A DNA stretch of 64,000 nucleotides from Brachypterus glaber. Its lineage: Eukaryota > Arthropoda > Insecta > Coleoptera > Kateretidae. The notes below the pieces were generated by a model. It worked only from the letters and a program-made list of their open reading frames with translations. It was not told where the DNA came from and searched no databases. The DNA lies in contig OY294045.1 of assembly GCA_958510825.1 (NCBI GenBank), forward strand, positions 6,685,916-6,749,915, written 5' to 3'. The position numbers and the translations under genes are program-made. Numbering within the stretch: position 1 is the stretch's first letter; every line of letters begins with the position of its first letter. Positions 1 through 10,816 of the stretch are shown here, in pieces.

Positions 1-24
1 ACTACTTATACCTGCCAAGATGCA

Positions 25-1033
25 CACCGTAAAAACTGCATGTAAAATAATGTAAAAATACATGAATTTACATAGTACGGAATAGTAAATTTACTATTCT
101 GGACTATGCATAATTCATGAATTTATGTAAAAGAATGTAAAATAATGTAAAAGAATATAAAAGATTGTAAAAGATTGTAAAAGAATGTAAAAGAATGTAA
201 AATAATGTAAAAGAATGTAAAATAATGTAAAAGAATGTAAAATAATGTAACAAAATATATTTACATTGATTTACATATTTTTACATGATTTTACAATGTT
301 ATTTTAAGACGCGCGTGCGCTTTGGACAATAACCAAAAAGGCGATGAATCAGGAGACGGACCGTTTAATATTGTTATTGTTAGAGAGATAGCGACGCATG
401 CTGCTAGGTTAAAGTGTTAAAAGTAAAAGTAAAAAAAGGTAAATATTATTTATGTACGATATTTAAATGCTTTATTTGTGGCCTAAAATTTACATTTATT
501 ATAAATTACGATCTTTATCAACCAATAGATCTTTAAAGCAAGATGTAAGCAGTTTATACTCGTATTAAGTGTGCAAATCGTTTGGTTTATTAAACCAAAT
601 GAACTTTACGCTACGATATTTCAAAAAGGTTTTGACACAGAGATTTGTAATTTGGAACAAACATTTTCTTAGTAAATTTTTTTTTTCAAATTTCAAGTCT
701 CTATGCCAAAGCGTTCTTGAAATATCGCAGTGTTTAAGTTGTTTTAAAAGCACTTTTAATATGACTGTATGTTAATTTTTTAAAAAATTATTAAACACAC
801 CATAAGTATTATAATTTTTACCGTTCCGGTCTATGCAAAATATTACTATTCTGGACTATGTAATTTTTACCGTTCCGGTCTATGCAAAATATTACCATTA
901 TGGACTATGTAATTTTTACTGTTCCGCTCTATGCAAAACATTACCATTATGGACTAATTTTTACCATTCCGGTCTATGGCAACATATTACCATTTACGGA
1001 CTATGTAATTTACTGTAATTTATTTTTACCGTG
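25..1033 (+). mobile_element. TA-type inverted-repeat element, family 1, copy 1
   Basis: Non-coding element of about 1 kb bounded by short inverted repeats CACCGTAAAAA on the left and TTTTTACCGTG on the right, with CA on both outer sides where the other two copies have TA. Two reverse-oriented copies lie at 24796-25653 and 34491-35257. The interior holds a 10-bp tandem array (123-255), an inverted pair of the CTACGATATTTCAAAAA type around 600-750, and 45-50 bp tandem units (800-1015) that contain CCGGTCTATG and GGACTATGTAA. There is no credible reading frame; short frames merely translate the tandem units. Terminal symmetry and the TA dinucleotides suggest a Tc1/mariner-type non-autonomous element, but no transposase is visible, so the superfamily is an inference. 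Confidence 0.75.
123..255. repeat. 10-bp tandem repeat TAAAAGAATG
   Basis: About 13 head-to-tail decamers alternating TAAAAGAATG and TAAAATAATG. The same array, as its reverse complement (CATTCTTTTA), occupies the matching place in both other family copies, so it is a property of the element rather than a local microsatellite expansion. Confidence 0.9.
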
Positions 1034-1720
1034 CACGGGGGGATGGAAGGGAGCCTAAAGACAGCGCATGTGGAACCCGCCAATACGAAAAGTTTTACCA
1101 AATCTTCGGTCAAAAAAACCGGCTGCGACCGATCCCGGGTTAAAAACGCTCTATAGTTAAACATCCCAAATTGGGACCTTTAAATGCAACTCGTCAACTA
1201 GGTATAATGCAATGTCAGAGACAGGATGGCTCGTTTGCCTGTAGGCTCAGGGGCAGCATTCACAACCATTAAATCCAGGACCGTAATGAGAGTAGGGATT
1301 CTTGCCTGGAGCAGTGTCAGCCCCAGACAAGTGGTTTATCTCTCATATATATTTTCTATATTAATCTCTGGTTTAACGTTTATTCACATCATTTGATATT
1401 GAATTATTACAAAAATAAAATTAAAAAAATATGCACAATAACACAAACCTCGTCGTTAAAAGTTGTTTTAATTCTGAATTATATCATTTTTGGTTCCAAA
1501 AATCAACCAATTCAGGATTATATGCAAATATTACTTAAAATATCAAAAAACTACCAATTGAATATATTTTACTCCCTTAAACAATTTCTTTTATTCATTA
1601 TTATCGAGTTAAAGTACTTTTCAGTGTGATTGAATTTTTAATATATATTAATTGATCTTTAGAAACCTAAATGGGTTAGTTAGTTAGGGTTAGTGGCGCG
1701 GATTTTTATTTTCAGATTTT
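1034..1720. other. Unassigned stretch, first part GC-richer
   Basis: Positions 1040-1330 are clearly richer in G and C than the surroundings and read like part of a retroelement untranslated region, but I find no frame, TIR or tRNA-like box. The rest (1330-1720) is featureless AT-rich DNA with only a spurious 78-codon frame. Confidence 0.4.
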
Positions 1721-1914
1721 TCACTATGATTTTTTTGTCAATTTTTTTTTTATTTCTAGCCCACTGTGTAACGGCGCTCCGTTATCACCCAGTATACCTC
1801 CTTGTTTCATAAACTATCGATGTTTTATATACAAAATTTTTGGAATTAGTTGGATCTCTTTTCCATGTTTAGTTACATCGGTACTTAGTGCCGATGTATT
1901 GAAATCTTCGCCGA

Positions 1915-2200
1915 AAAGTCAAAATCTTTGACCACGTTTTTTCACATTTCTCGACGTTTTAGACCATCCTGAGTCAAAATCAGTAAAAAAAAATTTTGCG
2001 TCCGTCTGACTGTCGGTCTGTCTGTCTGGGTGTAAACTCTCTAACTCCATTTCTACATGAGATATCGACTTGCGGTTTTTTGCATATTGTTTCTTACCAT
2101 ATTCCGAAGAGCTGATTTTGGGGGTAAACGATTGGAGGTAAGGAGGTAAAAATAGGGTAAAACTCCTATTTTTAGCGTTTTTTTGTTTATAATTAAGGCA
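1915..2200 (+). repeat. Dispersed GTCTGTCTG-containing repeat
   Basis: Contains a TCTG/TCGG microsatellite (about 2003-2030), followed by AACTCTCTAACTCC and then GGGGTAAA-rich sequence. The same order (TCGG/TCTG run, a GATAACTTAAG-like line, ACTTGAAATTTGG, then GGGGTAAAA) recurs at 14560-14780, 17125-17300, 32030-32200 and 32360-32490. It is a common dispersed non-coding repeat here; its origin is unknown to me. Confidence 0.6.
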
Positions 2201-2743
2201 ATTATTATTGTATTTGGTTAATTTAGCACTTATCTAAAAGATAATTTTAAATTGGTCAAAAAATGTTATAAAAAACTTTGTCCTAAAACTCATTGTTTTC
2301 GAGATATTGGCGTTTAAAGCAGTAAAAGTTTTTTTTTAGCATATTTCACATATTTATAACCCGATTTCAAAAAATTATATATTAAATAAAAGCTCTTTTT
2401 AAGCCCTATAAAAAATGTTATATACAGTTTTTTGCTAGAATATAATGTTTAAGATACAGAATTTAAAATCAAACAAAACACCTAGTTTGAAATTTGCAAA
2501 CTAGATGGCTCTAGTGTACAATAGTGCCGATGTTTTGACAGGGTGCTTGCAACGTTTCATCTAGTTTATGTATAAATTTTACGCAGGCATTTTTACATAC
2601 AGTTTTAATCATCGATACAGAAATAAAAGTAACAAATCAATTAAAAAGTAAAAATAATTGCAGTAATTATTAATTAAATTAATTAAAATGTGACAATAAT
2701 GTATGTAAATTCTCTTAAGATATGTATTTTAATTTAATTATTA

Positions 2744-3279
2744 CGCCGGCACACAAAAAAAACAAATCTCGAGTGCGGCAGACCAGACTAGTCAATTCTT
2801 ACGTATTCTGGGTCGTTGAATCTGAATCCGAGGTCAGAATTTTTAAATTCTGACCTCGGATAGCGTTCAAAATGGCGGATCCAATATGGCGGATTAGATT
2901 TTTTAAAGTTGCTCAGATTTGTTTGAAACTTGGTACTCGGGAGTTTTTTGGGGATGCTGATTACGAATCTGGTGCCAGTTTTCCAAAATTCTAAATGAAG
3001 GATCCAATATGGCCGATTATATTTTTCAAAGTATGCTTGGATTTGCTTGAAACTTGGTACTCGGGGGTTTTTGAGGTCGCTGATTACGAATCTTGTGCCA
3101 GTTTTCCAAATTCAGCAACCCCAAAAACCCCCGAGTACCAAGCAAATCCGAGCTACTTTAAAAAATCTAATCCGCCATATTGGATCCGCCATTTTGAACG
3201 TTAACTTTTAAATTCTTACTATGTAAGAATTGACTAGTCTGATCTGCCGCACTCGAGATTTTTTTTTTGTGTGCCGGTG
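2744..3279. mobile_element. MITE with ~45-bp TIRs and TTA target duplication
   Basis: Termini CGCCGGCACAC and GTGTGCCGGTG start inverted repeats of about 45 bp that continue through CTCGAGTGCGGCAGA and CTAGTCAATTCTTA. TTA lies directly outside both ends (2741-2743 and 3280-3282). The interior holds nested direct and inverted copies of an AATATGGCGGATT / ACTTGGTACTCGGG module. A 3-bp TWA duplication with long TIRs is typical of PIF/Harbinger-derived MITEs; that assignment is inferred because no transposase is present. Confidence 0.75.
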
Positions 3280-3553
3280 TTATTGGCCAGTTATTATAAT
3301 CTTCACAGCGCGCAAGCGCTGAAAGTATAATACGGTAGTTTCGAGTTTTCCAAAATTACCATAAAAAAAACGTCCTAGACCAAAAACCCTTGTATATATT
3401 TAAATGTGATTCATAAAAAACAAGCCGTGAACATATGTAATGATACGCAGAGAAAGTTTACTATGAAGAGTATATAATGGAAAACGAAGCATTACATACC
3501 TTCACGACTTGTTTATTAATATACTTAAGGAACTTATTTCTTATTAATACATA

Positions 3554-4770
3554 CAGTGCGTACATTAAGTCTGGAATCACCCGATTTACTTTTCAATTAT
3601 AAGACTTTTAAAAAAAGGCTCGGACAGGTCGATTTTAATTTTTAATTTTTCAAATTTTGGTGTAAAAAAAGTTATTAAAATTTTCACCCCCTTGCACCCT
3701 CCCATCACAACTTTTTTTTTTCAAATAGCAACCTACCTCTTGTGACACATCGTTGGAAAGGTTATTTAATAAGCTTTCTAACGGTGTATGCCAAAGCTTT
3801 ATTTAAAAAGGGGCTTAGAAAAAAATTAGTGGCTATTTGAAAAAAAAAAAATTGGAATAAGTGGGTGCAAGGGGGTGAAAATTGTGATAACATTTGGTGT
3901 AAACCAAAATTTGCAAAATTAAAAATAAAAATCCACCTGTATGAGCATTTTTTTTTAACTTCCCAGTTACAAGTTAAAGAAAAAATGCTTAGACAGGTCG
4001 ATTTTTATTTTTTATTTCGAAAATTTTGGTTTACACCAAATGTTATCACAATTTTCACCCACTTGCACCCACTTATTCCAATTTTTTTTTTTCAAATAGC
4101 CACTAATTTTTTTCTAAGCCCCTTTTTAAATAAGGCTTTGGCATACACCGTTAGAAAGCTTATTAAATAACCTTTCCAACGATGTGTCACAAGAGGTAGG
4201 TTGCTATTTGAAAAAAAAAAGTTGTGATGGGAGGGTGCAAGGGGGTGAAAATTTTAATAACTTTTTTTACACCAAAATTTGAAAAATTAAAAATTAAAAT
4301 CGATCTGTCCGAGCCTTTTTTTAAAAGTCTTATAATGGAGGTCTCTACAACTAGAATTATGAAACAAAAGACGTCTACCCTATCTCTATCTCATTTGTGC
4401 TACACTTTCCAGCCAACCAAATAAATACTGTATTTGTTTTTCACACAACAAATACAGTATTTATTTGGCTGGCCGGAAGGTGTAGCAGTGAGCGGCATGA
4501 ACGAACATCGCTAATGTAAATCTGTAGACTAAGATATTTCTACTAAAACTTAGATGGCGCCAGTAATTTCTTTACACTTTTCGCCCGGCCAAGTAAATAT
4601 TGTATTTGTTTAACAAAGAACAAATACAGAATTTGTTTGGTTGGGTGGAAGTGGGAGTGTATGTATGTCTTCTATCCTTTTTGGGTAGAACTTTTGTCCC
4701 TGTTTAATCTAACGGGAGAAATCTCCATTGAAAAGTAAATCGGGTGATTCCAGACTTAATGTACGCACTG
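3554..4770. mobile_element. TA-flanked TIR element with nested palindrome
   Basis: Perfect 43-bp terminal inverted repeats begin CAGTGCGTACATTAAG and are flanked by TA on both sides (3552-3553, 4771-4772), as in Tc1/mariner-like elements. Inside lies a palindrome with ~365-bp arms (3597-4335, centre about 3966), then two AT-rich hairpins (4390-4500 and 4575-4650). The stretch 4336-4726 has its own ends (AATGGAGGTCTCT and GAAATCTCCATTG) and a relative at 58032-58840, so a second element is probably nested here. Short frames inside translate palindrome arms and are not genes. Confidence 0.8.
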
Positions 4771-4940
4771 TATAATTATGAATAAAGCCTATAACTAATT
4801 CACTTAGTAATATAATTATAACGAATAGATACCATTAATATTTTAACTAATTAACGTTTATAGATAAGAGACACTATTCATAATATCTATTAATATCAAA
4901 AGCAATAGGTATGTACACTGCAATAGTTATTTATAATACA

Positions 4941-5652
4941 AGGGCAAAAAGTTAAGTTTTTCGGTTGAGTAGATTTTTAGAAGCCGAGGGCCGACCGACG
5001 GGGCCGGCCCGAGGGTAATAAACCGACGAAATCGAAATTTAAATTTTTGTCCGTGTATTATACAATATTTTTTATTCGATTGTTACTAATTATAATAAAT
5101 TATTAAAATATACTTAATTTTAAATTTCAAAAACTATTTCTTTTTACTGTCTTATTACTTATCTAGTTATCCATGACAAATTGATATCCAATCAAATCGC
5201 TAAAAAAACAATTGAATCGTTTCTTGCAGTTTTATTTTCAAATTAAAAAAAGCTAAAGCTTGGTGATTCATTTCTGTTAAAATGTGTCTGTTATGAAAAT
5301 AGTAATACTTCTGAACCGTTTTATGAATATTATAAATATTGAAATTGATTTTACAATTGAAATTTTAGGTTTTTAATTTATTTTAGTGGATGAATACAGA
5401 TTAATCAGTTAACATATATTTTGAGGTTATGTTATAGAAGACATTTTTATTTTGTTTGAAATGATTATAATAACTGTGTCTAGTCAAAAAGAACAGTTAG
5501 TTCAAGACTAAAATTGACCAAGGTCATATTTCTTTATAAATATTAGAGTAAAGGTAAAGCATCACTTTTAAAAACCTTAAAAATAACAAGTTTTAGTTAG
5601 CGGGCGAAAAAAAATTTTTGGCGCTAGGGCCACAAGGTTCAACTTTTCGCCC
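4941..5652. mobile_element. Possible short-TIR element
   Basis: Left GGGCAAAAAGTTAA and right TTCAACTTTTCGCCC form an imperfect inverted pair about 700 bp apart. Each side also has GC-rich blocks (GGGCCGACCGACGG on the left, GGCGCTAGGGCC on the right) that stand out from the AT-rich middle. I see no clear target duplication and no frame, so this is tentative. Confidence 0.35.
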
Positions 5653-6612
5653 GTAAAACATGAACAAAAAGTGTCTCTTTTAGAATCAATTAAATAAAAA
5701 GTACTTTTAACAAATAAAAGGAATTTTTAAATATGTAAAAAAAAAACGAGAAACTCTCTTTTATGATTTTATATGTATGTATAAATACAGGGGCGGTCAT
5801 ATCGACGGGGATCATGAATATCGAGAGAACCCCTCTGAGAGGAGCCATATCTTCCAAAGGAGGGGCCATAGTAATCCAAGTACCTAATAGTTTAATATTA
5901 AAGTACTAGATTCATTACATACAAGTTTAGAAAACAAGCCGCTTGCGGCGAGTTTTCTAAAGTATTAGTGCGCTAAAAACGTGTTATAAAACGAGTGCTT
6001 TATACAATTTTTTCTATTTTGCTCTAAAATATAAAAAAACTTATATTTAAATTGATGACTGATTTAGGGATTTTTGTTTTGGATTGGCATTACAGTTTAC
6101 ACCATGTTTAAAATTCTAAGAACAAATGATATTTTGATATATTTTATAGAAATCTCTTCTCTTTTTTACTGCAAAAAGCCACAATTTTAACATGGTAAAA
6201 ATAACCTAAACACAAAATTTTGTAGAAAATTCAACTTTAAAGCGACATTGACATTTGCACGGAAAACTTCAAACGATAGGCTTTTATCTTTTGTCAACCC
6301 AAAAGAACAAAAAGTAGAGACCTTAGACCTTAGAGGCCTATAAGAACACGCAAAATGCGTGTGATTATGAGCTTTTAAAAGTCGCAAAATAGAAAAATAT
6401 AATATTATGGTGCACACATTTTTAGTGTTACTATTTATCAAAGGTTAAATTCTTAAGGCTTAAGTTTTGCAGACAGAAAATTAATACGATTTTCATTAAT
6501 TTTATTGCCGTAACTAATTAGTTCTGGACTATTTAGTTAAACAACAGTTCTATTAAAGTCAATCTTATTTCCATAAATTAATTATTACAATAAAGATTAT
6601 TAAACTTACATA
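5653..6612. other. AT-rich stretch with one GC-capped hairpin
   Basis: No gene is visible. The short minus-strand frame at 6187-6441 has no recognisable domain. 5929-5958 is a hairpin (AGAAAAC paired with GTTTTCT) with the apex CTCGCCGCAAGCGGCTTG on the minus strand, which resembles the apical motif of the hairpin-ended elements. Confidence 0.5.
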
Positions 6613-6620
6613 CATAGGCG

Positions 6621-6886
6621 CAGGGACGGGCCTAAGGGGGGCAGCTAGCCCCCAATAATTTTCCTACTTGGAAAATTTAGCTCCGAATGGACAAATTTTG
6701 CTTAGAGTTCGCAATTTTTTTTGATGACCTTTTTATTTGTCATTAGTTTTATGGGATAGAAGAAAAAAACTTTTGGGAAAAGAAAAAAGAGTGGGGATTT
6801 TTTTAAGTCAACTTTTTTTTGAGGCAATTTTTTTGTGGCGAGATTTGTCTTAAAATGCCCAATGTTTTTACTTCGGTCCGTCTCTG
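6621..6886. mobile_element. hAT-like MITE, 266 bp
   Basis: Terminal repeats CAGGGACGGGCC and, on the other strand at the right end, CAGAGACGGACC (two mismatches). They are flanked by 8-bp duplications CATAGGCG (6613-6620) and CATAGGCA (6887-6894). An 8-bp duplication with CAGGG-type ends is the hAT hallmark. Non-coding. Another hAT MITE begins only 52 bp further on. Confidence 0.75.
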
Positions 6887-6938
6887 CATAGGCATGTGTA
6901 GGTTTTTCTTAAAAGGAGCTGTTAAGCGATATACCTAC

Positions 6939-7257
6939 CAAGGGCGTAGATGAGGGGGGGTAATGGGGGTAATTACCCTCCCCATAGGCGTGGGCGCCAA
7001 GTTTGGTAGAAACCGCCAGGGACAAAGCTTTTGTCTTAGGGTATTTTTTTGGGCGTCGACATTTTTTGTAGGGGCGCCACGTTTGGTAGAAACCGTCAGG
7101 GACAAAGCTTTTTTTCTTGAAGGCATTTTTTGGGGGGCAATTTTTTTTGTAGGCGCACAAAGCTTTATTTTAGGGTGTTTTTTCTTTTGCTAGGGGCGCC
7201 AAATTTGAAGCTCTGGGTATTACCCCCCCCATAGAAGAAAAAAGATCTACGCCCTTG
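6939..7257. mobile_element. hAT-like MITE, 319 bp, perfect 8-bp TSD
   Basis: Perfect 13-bp inverted termini CAAGGGCGTAGAT / ATCTACGCCCTTG, flanked by the exact 8-bp duplication ATACCTAC at 6931-6938 and 7258-7265. The interior carries two direct copies of a module containing TTTGGTAGAAACCG and CAGGGACAAAGC, separated by T-rich spacers. The overlapping short frames on both strands translate these modules and are not genes. The intact duplication suggests a fairly recent insertion. Confidence 0.88.
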
Positions 7258-7440
7258 ATACCTACTGCTATAGTTCAATAAAAAAATCAGTGTCGAAAAC
7301 CTAACACCTTTCCGCGGTGGGGTTATGTAAAACTAGTAAAACAAAATCCACAATCAAATCAATAAATTGTGCGATAGCTAGCTCTACTGCAACGATTTTT
7401 TTTTTTATTTTGTAGCTATTCTATGAGATTACGACGCATA

Positions 7441-8172
7441 CATTAGTATATTCCATAACTTGTATGGAATAGACAATATTCCGCGCGAGCGGAAAGTTTG
7501 TCATACGACCCGGTAGGCGAGTATGACGGTCCCGCGAGCGCGGAATGACTATTCCATACGTGTTGTAGACTATACTTTTTCTTTGACTGCAAATATGAAA
7601 CACTGTATGGCTTTAAACTGCAGACAAGGTTAAAAAAATGTTTTTTTTTTGTGACTCGACATTGTAAATGCAACAAAACACATATTTTTAAATAAAACAA
7701 TTAATGTTATTTAATAAAATTATTCAAATCAGTAGTTAAAACAAATTTTTATTTAATTTTAGCACATATTTACAAATTATAATGCAAAAATTGAAGGCTA
7801 TGTCAGATTGTTGTGACATATATCAGGTTTAAATATTTAAAAATAGATGGAGTAGTTTTAATTTTTTTAACTAAATTCATAAAAACTGGTCAAATATTAA
7901 GAAAAACTTATAAACTTTATGTAATTTTAACGCAAAACTTTAAATTGCATTAAATTATTCAATATTTCATGGTAAAATATATATATATATATATATTTGC
8001 TAGTTTTGCTACAGTTTTCTTCATTTCATTTCTTCAAGAGATGGCACTGCATGTGCTCATTCTAACACTTAATACGGAATATTCATACCATATCTAGAGC
8101 TAGAATGGATTCATTTTGTGTTTGAAAAGTGTGTGTAAGCAAATTACATTCTAAAGCAGTCGTAGAAAAAAT
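7441..8172 (-). mobile_element. Hairpin-ended element, family C, copy 1
   Basis: Reverse-oriented partner of 22240-23011. Read on the minus strand it has a subterminal repeat (TTTTTTCTACGACTGC type at 8154-8172), a body of about 560 bp, the inverted counterpart (GCAGTCAAAGAAAAAG at about 7570-7588), and then a multi-tier hairpin (7446-7560) with outer stem TATGGAATAG/CTATTCCATA and apex ACTCGCCTACCGGGTCG. A TATATA run lies at 7978-7996. Short frames in the hairpin are shared with the other copy only because the DNA is. No protein is encoded. Confidence 0.75.
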
Positions 8173-8536
8173 TTATTTCAAAATTATTTACAATAGAACC
8201 ATTGTATGGTTTTTTTTATTTACAATATTTTTAAATCATTGCAGCCAAACATCCAAATACGCCTATGGGTCTCAATATTGCAATAAAAGGAGTATATAAA
8301 AGCAATAAAAATTTTAAACAAATTATTATAAATTATTATTTTATTAGTGAAGTCTCAGTCATTGACTGAGTGTGGATAATTAAAATAATTTTTAAAAAAG
8401 TAATATTATGTCTGGGTGGATTTTTTTATTAACTGTGTACTAAATGAAAAAATAATACTTTTTTGAAGAAAAAGTAAAGAATAATCTAATAAATTAACTT
8501 TTGAAAATTGTGTTTATAAAATAACTTTACTTTTTT
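8173..8536. other. AT-rich spacer
   Basis: No frame, repeat copy or RNA-like fold was recognised apart from a small CAGTCATTGACTG palindrome near 8357. Confidence 0.4.
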
Positions 8537-9198
8537 GGGGTCGTCCATAAAATACGTCACCCCTTTAGGACAAGGGGGGTCAGGCATTTGTGACGAAGTG
8601 TGACATGGGGGGGGGGCTTAGTTAAGTGTGACGTCACACCAAAATTTTTATTGAACTACTCAAAATGACTTTTTTTACATTCTGGTAAGCAGATTTTTTT
8701 AGAATAGTGTAATCTCAGATAGATTCTATCTATTCATATTTTGAAGGTCGGAATTGCTCCATGGTTTTATTAGATGGCAGCACTGACAAATTGTGAATTC
8801 GCAGTGTTATAGTTCGCGAAAAAAGTTGAATATCAAAGACACTCACGTCGCATTTCGGTTATTTGTACAATAAGCTCTGTGAAGCTTATGGTAAAGCGCA
8901 TCCCGGGAAATCAAAACAAACTGTGCAAATTAAAGTTAATAAATTGTTGGTTAACCTCAAAAAAGGAAAACCCGTTGTTGAAGAAAAATTGTTGAACGAA
9001 AAGTCCAAAATTTGCTTCGCTACAAAACAAGCAAAATTCCAGCAGGAACTGGTCCTCTGCCACCGCAATTTTTTTTAGTAAAATTAAAGTGTGACGTCAT
9101 ATAGGGGAAGGGGGGTTAAGACTTCGTGACAATGTGTGACACGGGGGAGGGGGTCTAAAGTCACATAAAAAAGTGTGACGTATTTTATGGACGACCCC
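8537..9198. mobile_element. MITE with GGGGTCGTCC ends
   Basis: Terminal inverted repeats GGGGTCGTCCATAAAATACG and its complement at 9175-9198 continue imperfectly inward through TGTGACGTCA-containing subterminal blocks on both sides (8580-8640 and 9088-9180). This terminal sequence resembles one I know to be common in insect genomes. The target duplication is ambiguous (TTT on both sides). The central part holds a short protein-like stretch, annotated separately. Confidence 0.7.
8833..9078 (+). pseudogene. Possible captured exon inside a MITE
   Basis: About 80 codons are open on the plus strand inside the MITE at 8537-9198, from roughly 8830 to a TAG at 9076-9078, with no ATG at the start. 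The peptide is Lys-rich and soluble-looking (it contains NKLCEAYGKAHPGKSKQ and VNKLLVNLKKGKPVVEEK), unlike the homopolymeric peptides of random frames here. I do not recognise the family. It could be a transposase remnant of the autonomous parent or a host exon picked up by the element. The tail runs into TIR-derived sequence. It is not an intact gene. Confidence 0.3.
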
Positions 9199-10767
9199 TT
9201 TATTGGTAACTATTCTTAACAAAATATAAAATAACTAAATAATTTTCTCCAGTTAATGAAGTTGTCAGTCCAGTATAATATTATTATATTTTTCTGAGAA
9301 ATTAAACTTAATTCCGATGCTATTGCCCTTAAATTTTATTAACTAAATTTCTTATTTTCAGAGATAAAATCTACAAAATTCAGTAATATAAAACCTTGTC
9401 CCATAAAAACATAATATGTACAATGCACACCGAATTGACTTTGAAACGACTAAAATAATGGCCTTTTAGAAACAAAACTTTATTTAACTTTTAAAATTGA
9501 AACAGTTTTTTCGATGTGGAACTGGTTGTTATGCTCAAAAACTTTAAAGCCCAAATGTGCAAAATTTTAAAAGGTTGCAAAACTATGCAATGGACTTTTT
9601 AGTTAAAAGTTTTTACACTGAAAAAAAAAATGCAACATAAGCCAACTCATTCTTAAAAATAAACTAGTAATAACTTATAACTAATCGTAAAACCACCTAC
9701 TGGTGAGGTAAAAAAAAACAGCTCGGGATTAAAATTAGTATTCAGCAAAAAAAATCGATTTATTTTTTTCTTCATTAATTAATGTAGAAATCACAATAAT
9801 AATACATTTATTGCCCAACAGAAAAACCAATTACAGGACAATATTATTTTAAAATTTACAAAATTAAAGTTTTCAAAATTAAAGTTTACAAAATTAAAGT
9901 TTAAAGTTAAACAACAATGTAATAAAATATCTTATGTTATAACAAATATAACAAATACAAATACAATATACCACTGAAATGGTAGAAATTAAAATCAACA
10001 TTTTGGCCAATACTCTATAACTATACAATTAATTATTCTACTCACTGAATCAAAGTGGACATCGCAACTCCTACAATATTTATTATAACAAAACATCAAT
10101 ACTATTGAAAATTGGTTCAGTGCGTAGAGTATTCGTTCTGGTAATTTGATTATAAAAAGTGGTAGAAGTTCTTGTACAGTTAACTGAAACGCAAAAATTT
10201 AGCTTGGATAAAATAAATGGTGAGTCCATTCTGTTCTGTTCTGTTCTGCGAAGTCTCAAATTGAGACAGTAGGACGTCATAATCATAACCTCTGGCTGGA
10301 TATGTACCAAATACTTTAAAATATAAACACTTTAGAAACTTTTTTTGCACTTTCTCTACCACAATGCATCGAAAGAAACTCTAGTCAAGTACTGATGTTT
10401 ATTTTTTTTTTCTTTGTTTATATTATTTTTCTCTGTGTAATAAAAGTGCATTTAACAAAAATTTTGTAGAACTGAATTCATATGGCACATTAATGTTCTC
10501 GATGAAAACCGTAAGAAAACTGTGAAATCCTCTATTTACCACAGGCATTAAATAAAATTAGCTTCAATTAATTCAAAGACACTCGTTTGTTACCAGATGT
10601 CAGTGTTTCTGTTGCAAATAAATCTTTATTCAAAACGCATTCAAATCGTTTCTTATTGTGCACATTATTGTACTACCACATGAATTATGCTCACACGCCC
10701 ACAATACATTGCAAAGCCTAATTCTTTTGTATCCCGATTATCCCATTAGTCGATTATTTTATTTCTG
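9199..10767. other. AT-rich stretch with small tandem repeats
   Basis: No supported gene. Contains three tandem 16-bp units of the form AAAATTAAAGTTTAC (about 9855-9905) and a (TTCTG)n run (10229-10248). The short minus-strand frames around 10083-10362 translate the latter and have no domain signature. Confidence 0.45.
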
Positions 10768-10774
10768 TTGAACC

Positions 10775-10779
<5 letters not shown>

Positions 10780-10816
<37 letters not shown>

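Noticed and set aside
123..255. Decamer array as a CRISPR or centromeric satellite
   Set aside because: No spacers, and the array recurs inside each copy of a mobile element.
3865..4424. Frames of 101 and 66 codons
   Set aside because: They lie in the palindrome and hairpins of a TIR element, are low in complexity and have no domain.
5790..5880. CAGGGGCGGTC as the start of another hAT element
   Set aside because: No inverse terminus or 8-bp duplication found downstream.
6909..7193. Three overlapping frames of 63-83 codons on both strands
   Set aside because: They fall entirely inside a hAT MITE and translate its direct repeats.
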